In this document: one piece after another, positions 57,876 through 64,000 of the stretch | Numbering within the stretch: position 1 is the first letter of the stretch | Layout of the letters: the number at the start of each line of letters is the position of its first letter | Assembly (NCBI RefSeq): GCF_000226115.1 | Contig: NC_016461.1 | Coordinates: forward strand, 682,001-746,000 | Length of the DNA stretch: 64,000 nucleotides | Origin: Thermothielavioides terrestris NRRL 8126 | Lineage: Eukaryota > Ascomycota > Sordariomycetes > Sordariales > Chaetomiaceae | Reading direction: 5' to 3' | Notes under the pieces: model-generated | The model's input: only the letters and a program-made list of their open reading frames with translations | Database searches by the model: none | Told to the model about the DNA's origin: nothing | Position numbers and translations under genes: made by a program

Positions 57876-60800
57876 CCTCCATCACCGTACGACGAGCGTT
57901 CACACACGACTCATGATGGCTGGACGACATTTCGGGATCTCATTTTTGGTCTTGACGCGTCTCCCGGGTCACCACCGGGGTTACCGAGACATGGTCGAGG
58001 CAAAACAGAACTCGACCTGCTTGGCTAAACAATAATGCTTTTGGAAGTCGGAGTCACCCATACTAGGGCGCATCTTCGTTTTCGGGGCAGCGCACACAAA
58101 AAGGCATGGCATGGTGCGTCGGCGATGAGTCGGGGAAAACAAAAGTTCGAACGTTTTGTTTCTTTCTTTCTTTCCATGCCACCCAACCCCCTCTTCACTA
58201 CGGGGTTGGCTACCCAAATCGTAATGAGGTAATGGGAAGCCGGATGTGGTAAGAAGGACAAGGGGCTATTACGCTGCAGGAACAACCAAAAACTGTTGAT
58301 GTTGGCGGATGGGGTGTGGAGAAAAGAAAATGAAAAAAGAAGGCACGGTTTCTTGGGTCAATCAACCAAAAAGTTAGGTGCGGGAAAGATGGAAACTGAC
58401 TCGAGGTATGGAAGCGGAGAAGGCGGAAAAACAAGGCGCATTAGACCGAGTCCACCAAGTTTGACGTTAGATGTAGACTAGATTGGCAGAGATGCTCTCA
58501 TCGAACAACAAGTCGACGGCAACCCGAATCTTGCCCATTTCGAGCCCAGTTTCCTTTGGCCGTCGAAGTCGGTTCGCCGGCGTACATACAAGGGAGTGCG
58601 AAATACGTTTTTGCTTGCTTCCAGGGAGGTCGCGCGATTGACCAATCAGGGGCGGGCAGACATCCAGATCGGGCTACAAGAGACAGGATCCCCTGCCAGT
58701 GTCCGGTGGCACAGCACACCAATGCACGCCATCGTGCGTTTGCGCTGCAAAACACCCCGCGCAAGATCATGCTTCTGGCAAGTGGGCTAGACCGCGGGCC
58801 TGCTGAGTGTACTGCGAAGTAGTGGAGTAAGGTCACACGGCATGTCCTCGACTAGTGCGACCCTCTGTGTCATCACGCCTCACCGGAGAGGGAAAGCCTC
58901 AAGTCCAGGGAAAGAACTGGTCGCAACAGTTTCCCGGCCGGCTCACACTCTCAGACCCACCGTCTCCACGGTCCCGCGCAGGAACTAACACGCACGCTGG
59001 CAATGGAACTCAACCTGAAGCCTGCGAGGCTAAGGGTAGTGTACACCTCGAAACACGTCTGGCAGTTCTCGGCACCCCCCTAGGAGCCATACTCCCCTTA
59101 GCTCCCCCCCGCTCTCCCCCCACTCTCCCACGTTTTTACCCCGGCCCTTGTCCTGCAGTGTACTCAGCAGGCATCTTGCATGCACGATTCGGTGCTTCGT
59201 CGACGTAATCGGCTATCATCCCCGCAGGGCAGGAAAGAAGGACGAACCCCTCCAGGTCCAGATTTGGAGGCATGGGCCCCAGTGGCTCCTTCCCCTATAC
59301 GGCAACGTACAGTCAACCTTCTGAAGGCAGCCATCGGAAGCACAGGATCGTGACTCAGGTACCCTGAGACAGTCTCAGCCAGGTCATCGGACCGGAGCGA
59401 GTGTCGTAGTCTCACCGGTTGGGGTTTTCACCTCGATGACCCGGGTGTCTTCGGGCTCAGGAGATGATGATGGATTTCATGACCAAGAAAGGACACGAGG
59501 TCAAAAGGAGGGGAATGGAGCACTCAGCGACAATCATCTCAGGTACAGTACATGTACCTCGGGTACTTCTCAGTTTCCCACAGGGGACTCATGCATGCTC
59601 CTGCCTAAGGTCCCTAGGGCCAACAGTAGCCTGTCATCCTCCGATCATACATGGCATCAAGAACGCCAAGCCAACATGTTCAGCCGTGAAGACCGCAATC
59701 AACCCAGTTTTGCCACTGTGCCGAATGATTTTCGCCAGGAACCTCACTTGCCCGCGGGAGTGGAAGGAAGGAAACAAGACGAACACCTCTGCCCGGGTTC
59801 ACAGTCCGGATTTTCAGGGACCAGATGGGAAGGAATAAACAAAGGGACGTGGTTCAACACCCTTCGGCTGAAGTCAGTGTCAGCTCCTATGCCTTGTCGC
59901 TGGCAAACTGACGGCTTCTCTCGTTTCGACACAGCAGAATGCTGGCACACGACCTCGATGTAACACACCTCGCCTGATGCGTCACCCCCGCCGCGCCGCC
60001 ATCGTCAAACTACAATACACTACCATGTTTCCAGTGCGGTAATCGCGCAACTTAAGACACGTCGTCGACGAAATCGTCAATCTGCATCGATCTAGCTCCG
60101 CTAGCGGTTCCATAGAGTGGAGAAGATGGGGTTTCAACAACGGCCGCAGGGGGGGAGGGGGTTTGCAAGATTGACGAGCCGCTTGAGGGAACCCCAGCAG
60201 CCAACCTCCTCCTTCCGAGCCAGGCCATTCCCGGTTGCGCCCCTCGAGGGTGTAGCTATCCAGGTACAAAAAGCAACACGCTCCCGATCTCCCACCCCAT
60301 CCCCACCCCCTCCCCCCTTCCCCCACTGCTCCCGCATACCCCTCCCTCCAACGGAGCCGCGCCTAACCCGTTTCTCTCGGACCTGCGTCTGCTGGGCCCG
60401 CTCGCCTGCGGAGGGTTGGTGGGACGGCCCCTCGCAGGGCTCTCGAAGCGACGTAGTGTAGCGTATGCCTTGCCGCTGCCCACTCCAAGCGGAACGAGGT
60501 AGTATAGCTGCACGCGGTACACTATACCTGCATCTGCATCCACCAAAGCGAGTGCGGGATGGCGAAGGACCCTGTCAAGGAAGATTCTGCTCTTTGACCC
60601 GCTGGTGCCATTCTCGGATCGCAGCGGCCAGCTTGTGGACAATGTTGATCTCGTGGCTGTGTCACCACATGAGGCTTACTTCACTACACTAGCAAGTTGG
60701 TGGAGATCGATCGGTTACCCGCAGGTGCTCACGGTCAGCATCTACGAGCCGACCACTCAGGGACAATTCTCGGTCCAAGTGACGGGCGTTGGCGGCTGCA

Positions 60801-63800
60801 TCGGAGTGCTGAGGCGGGAGTGAGGAGCGAAAGGAGCGGGGGCGTGGGCAGTCGAACCATGGGAACCCCCGTCTCGTGAGGGTGCGGGGGACACGCAACT
60901 CGGTATGGTCGCTGCGCCGTGTTGGGGACGACACTATCACAGCACACTACCCAGTACCAGGCGAGTACCTCTTTCCTTTACCCGGTCCAGCGCGGAGAGG
61001 GGGCCGCTGCAACGCTCTAGATCGGGGGTTTGAATTCCCAACTGCATCTCTCGTCCACGCGCTGCATAGTACCATGTATACTACACTACAGCAGGCCTCT
61101 TGGACCGCGAATCCGCAAGAGCCCTCGTCTCGTCTGCCGGCGCAGCGTGAAGCCACATGCAAGACGATACCACCTCGCTAGGCATTGGAGACGACCCTCT
61201 GACGCAGGGCTTCCCGCCACGGCCGAGACGGGCTGGCCTGAAAGATGGGGCGAATGGGATTACCTTTACACAACGGGCGAATCACGCGTGGCAGGGCGGA
61301 GGCAGGCCATCGATATCACCAACATTTTGAGATGCAAGCGCGGCAGAGGGAGAGGAGAAGACGAAAGAAAAGGAGACCTGAAATGGCAAGGAACCTGCAG
61401 TTAGCATCACGCAGACAGCCAAGACAGAGCACTCCATTCGGGCTTTGCGGACATGCAATGTCGGCACCTGGCAAAAAGGGGGGGAAGCACGGCATCACAA
61501 CGGGCTGCCGCCGTTGCGGCGCTCCCGCTCCAGCCGCGCCGCCAAGGTCGGCCGTATCTCCTTGCTGTGGGTAGTGCAGGCAGCCTCGGCGCCGGAGAAG
61601 GCGAGTGGGTGGTATGGGTGGGTGAATGCGCGGGCTGGACTCGGTCGCCGTATGCACGAGAAACCCAAAAGAGGCGGGCGATGGATGGATGGCTCGTATG
61701 TGGTGTGGTGTGGTGTTGTGCGTCGGTATCTCCTTTCTCCGGAGTGAACTACGCAGTAACTACGGCCAAACCGGTAGGTGCACCCTCTCCGAGGGGTTGA
61801 CACGCTTGGCATCCATGGAGAAAGCGGTTAACTTAGTGAACGGAATACGAAGTTCACTATGGAATGAGAAGGACCCTGAAAACCGTAGCGTTTCGTTGTT
61901 GGTGATAACGTCGGATCGATTCTTCAGACCCCAACTGCGTGACAAGCACACGAATGGCCGATTGGGCAGATCGCGGCAGAGCCTGCCAACTTAATCCGAT
62001 TCAACTGAGGTCTCCCTGTGTGAATCGGGGAAGTAACTCAAACCACTGAAACTTGAAGACAGGACGGATTAACTGCTGCACCTCATTTTTTCTGCTCGGG
62101 ACCGCCAGGATTCAACCTTCCGCTCTCTTCAACAGCGTCCAGCGCAGCAGCTTTGTTGGCGTTGGAATCGAATCCCGAATTGCTGCGCGCCCAGAATCTG
62201 AGCTCGTTGGATTGGCAAGGCAGCTTACCCAACACTAGTGGGGCATGTGTGGGCGTGTGTATGTGTGCGTGTGTGTATGTGTGAGTGTGAATGTTCGTGT
62301 CGAGCCAACTTCATCACTTCCAATCAGTACGTGGCGCTGATGGAGGAGTGTAGTGTAGTTGCCTGCAGAGGACCTCGTATTTCTCAGCGTGCGCAGAGCA
62401 GCGCAAGTTTTCGAGAAATGACAGTCTCACGTAAAAAGATGAGCAGATTGTCCTGCAGGTGACAGCTTTCTGCGATGCCTCCAATGTCAGCACGCTGTTG
62501 CCGTCGTCGCGTGTCTCTCGGCGCTCTGCTGGCTGTCAAATTTTTGTCCTGAAAAGGTCGACGTGCACTACTGTTACAGCCAACTGCTGTATGTAATGTA
62601 CATACATGTACAGTACTTCCGTACATACCTTCTGGATTACGTGGACAGCGTTACATGGCCTCACACAGTAAGAACGCAGTTCGGCACAGTCCAAGACATC
62701 CCCAATTCCCTTCTCGGCACACGTTGGCGAGTTGGACCATCTGCCTTGGTTTCCTTTGCGAGTTTTACACCGTTCGCGCCCGCGGAAGCGCTGTCGAGGA
62801 CGGGGTGAGACGTCAACAACTGCTCGACCGCGTCGCAGTCCTGCACGAAAGTTTGCTGGTGGAATGACCGACTCGGCGCCGGATCGGGGCCGGATGAATT
62901 TTGGGTACCTCGCCAACTTAGCCGCGCCGGGCCCGGGCTGAACGGGCGTGAGGGAAATTACACGGAGGGTCCGGAGTACATGGCAGAACAGGCTTCGGTG
63001 TGGTGTTACCACGCAGCAGCACATTCTTCCCTGATCTGCGGTAGATTGCGCTTCCTGGTAACCGGCCTCTTCCGGCTCTTTTTCGAGCCGTTTCGTCAAC
63101 ACAGAATAACGCCACTACTGTATGTACCTTATGTACTGATTGTACGGAATACATACACCACGTACACTAGCGTGGTGGTGCAGCATGCACGCAATTAATT
63201 TACTACTACGTAGTAGTATTCCGTACTCCGTATTCCCTACAGTAGCGTACGTTGACTAACCCCATTTGAGATCGATCGCAGTGGGATCGCAGGTGGTGGG
63301 GTCAAACTAAGCTTATTGCGATGCTAGCGCGTGTTGGCCGATGGCGTTGGTGGCTCGCTGGCGTTGTGTCACCAACGTTAGCGGGAGCCCACAGCAACGC
63401 TCGACCTTGACGGAGACGGCTCCTTTTCCACAGGCAGGCGTGACTGAACCGGTTTGGTTTGTTGATCGCAGAACTGCGACTGAAACTGTGCTTGCTGCAG
63501 CGTTGCAGCTGTTGGCACTCCAAGCTGGGAATCCGGACTCTCGCAATTTTGCGGTTTCTTGCGCTTCCCGCTGCCCGCTTCTCCGAGGAAGATGCGCAAG
63601 TGGCATGCTTGTTCGCTTGGTATGTACGGAGACACTACACCCGACAGTACTTCCGTACAGTTATTACGCCATTACCTGATCTTGATTCCAACGCAAAGGA
63701 GGTTGAATTAAGTGGCGCAAAACCTCGGCCCCTGCGAATCAAGAGGTCCGGTAGGCAATACCGGACGGGACGCCTTTGTCTTGTTCTCGAGGATCGCTAC

Positions 63801-64000
63801 TACAGTCCGGAGTCTTTCGGAATCCATGTGTGCTAAGTTCGGATTTAAGAAACTGAAAATGGCAAGCAGCGCCATCAGTCGTGTGCATTTACTGTGTACA
63901 CTAACGTTACCTAATGTAACTACTGTGTATGTAGGTATGGACGGAGTGTGCATCATTGACAAATGCCAGCGACACCAGGGCGTGATTTTACGAGCTGCAG
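57876..64000. other. Gene-poor right end
   Basis: Six kilobases without a supportable gene. A 109-codon + frame at 60495-60823 (KILLFDPLVPF, SQLVDNVDLVAVSPHEAY-like region) has protein-like composition but no upstream exon, start or family. Several minus frames overlap it. The last 1.5 kb is rich in short palindromic gtac/tacgta words. Confidence 0.5.
63201..63218. repeat. 18-bp perfect palindrome
   Basis: tactactacgtagtagta is its own reverse complement. It lies among other gtac-containing words (tccgtactccgtattcc just after it). It may be a remnant of a small inverted-repeat element; no target duplication is evident. Confidence 0.7.

Noticed and set aside
60495..60823. 109-codon + frame with protein-like composition
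   Set aside because: No start context, partner exons or family; overlapping frames on the minus strand. Kept only as a remark in the right-end entry.
61020..61050. gggtttgaattccc, resembling a tRNA T-arm
   Set aside because: No acceptor stem, D-arm or anticodon arm can be formed from the upstream sequence.

Overview
The window looks like nuclear DNA of a filamentous ascomycete, most likely a Sordariomycete. Three things point there. The first 30.6 kb carries the signature of repeat-induced point mutation (RIP): CpA/TpG is nearly absent, TpA is in great excess, and old coding frames are cut by TAG and TAA but hardly ever TGA. The protein-coding genes have short introns (56-138 bp) with GTRNGT-type donors and CTAAC/CTRAC-like branch sites. 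The encoded families are typical fungal ones (GH76 mannanase, Clr5-domain protein, amidase-signature enzyme, Cps1-like glycosyltransferase, mitochondrial D-lactate dehydrogenase).

Positions 1 to about 30,640 are a RIP-degraded, AT-rich, heterochromatin-like block. It contains three LTR retrotransposons, all Ty3/gypsy chromoviruses on the + strand with remnants of gag, protease, reverse transcriptase, RNase H, integrase and a chromodomain. Element 1 (2354-9913) has 260-bp LTRs and a 5-bp target duplication. Element 3 (12075-29947) has 248-bp LTRs and a perfect GTAGC duplication. It is itself split by Element 2 (14322-21635), which has 386-bp LTRs and a perfect ACGAT duplication. Elements 1 and 2 keep a short LTR segment that is the exact reverse complement of the sequence just after the 5' LTR, as expected for Tf1/sushi-type self-priming. 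Element 1 carries an extra antisense ORF, and Element 3 an extra long ORF after its chromodomain. Element 3 landed inside an older ORF with 66-nt repeats, whose frame is restored exactly if Element 3 and one copy of the duplication are removed on paper.

Positions about 30,650 to 64,000 are GC-rich and not RIP-mutated. Six genes can be modelled exon by exon: a GH76 family protein (+, 31448-33697), D-lactate dehydrogenase (cytochrome) (-, 36210-34072), a Clr5-domain protein (-, 39086-36729), an amidase-signature enzyme with a 17-nt microexon (-, 41666-39504), a conserved-looking protein of unknown function (-, 45064-43586), and a Cps1-like family 2 glycosyltransferase (+, 56046-57875). The lactate dehydrogenase, Clr5 and amidase genes are a head-to-tail run on the minus strand, but nothing shows that they share a pathway. 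Two long stretches, 45,065-56,045 and 57,876-64,000, hold no gene I can support.

I see no tRNA, rRNA or CRISPR feature. The most unusual material is in the RIP block: the two accessory ORFs of the retrotransposons, the interrupted repeat-bearing ORF, and an unclassified minus-strand coding relic beside it.
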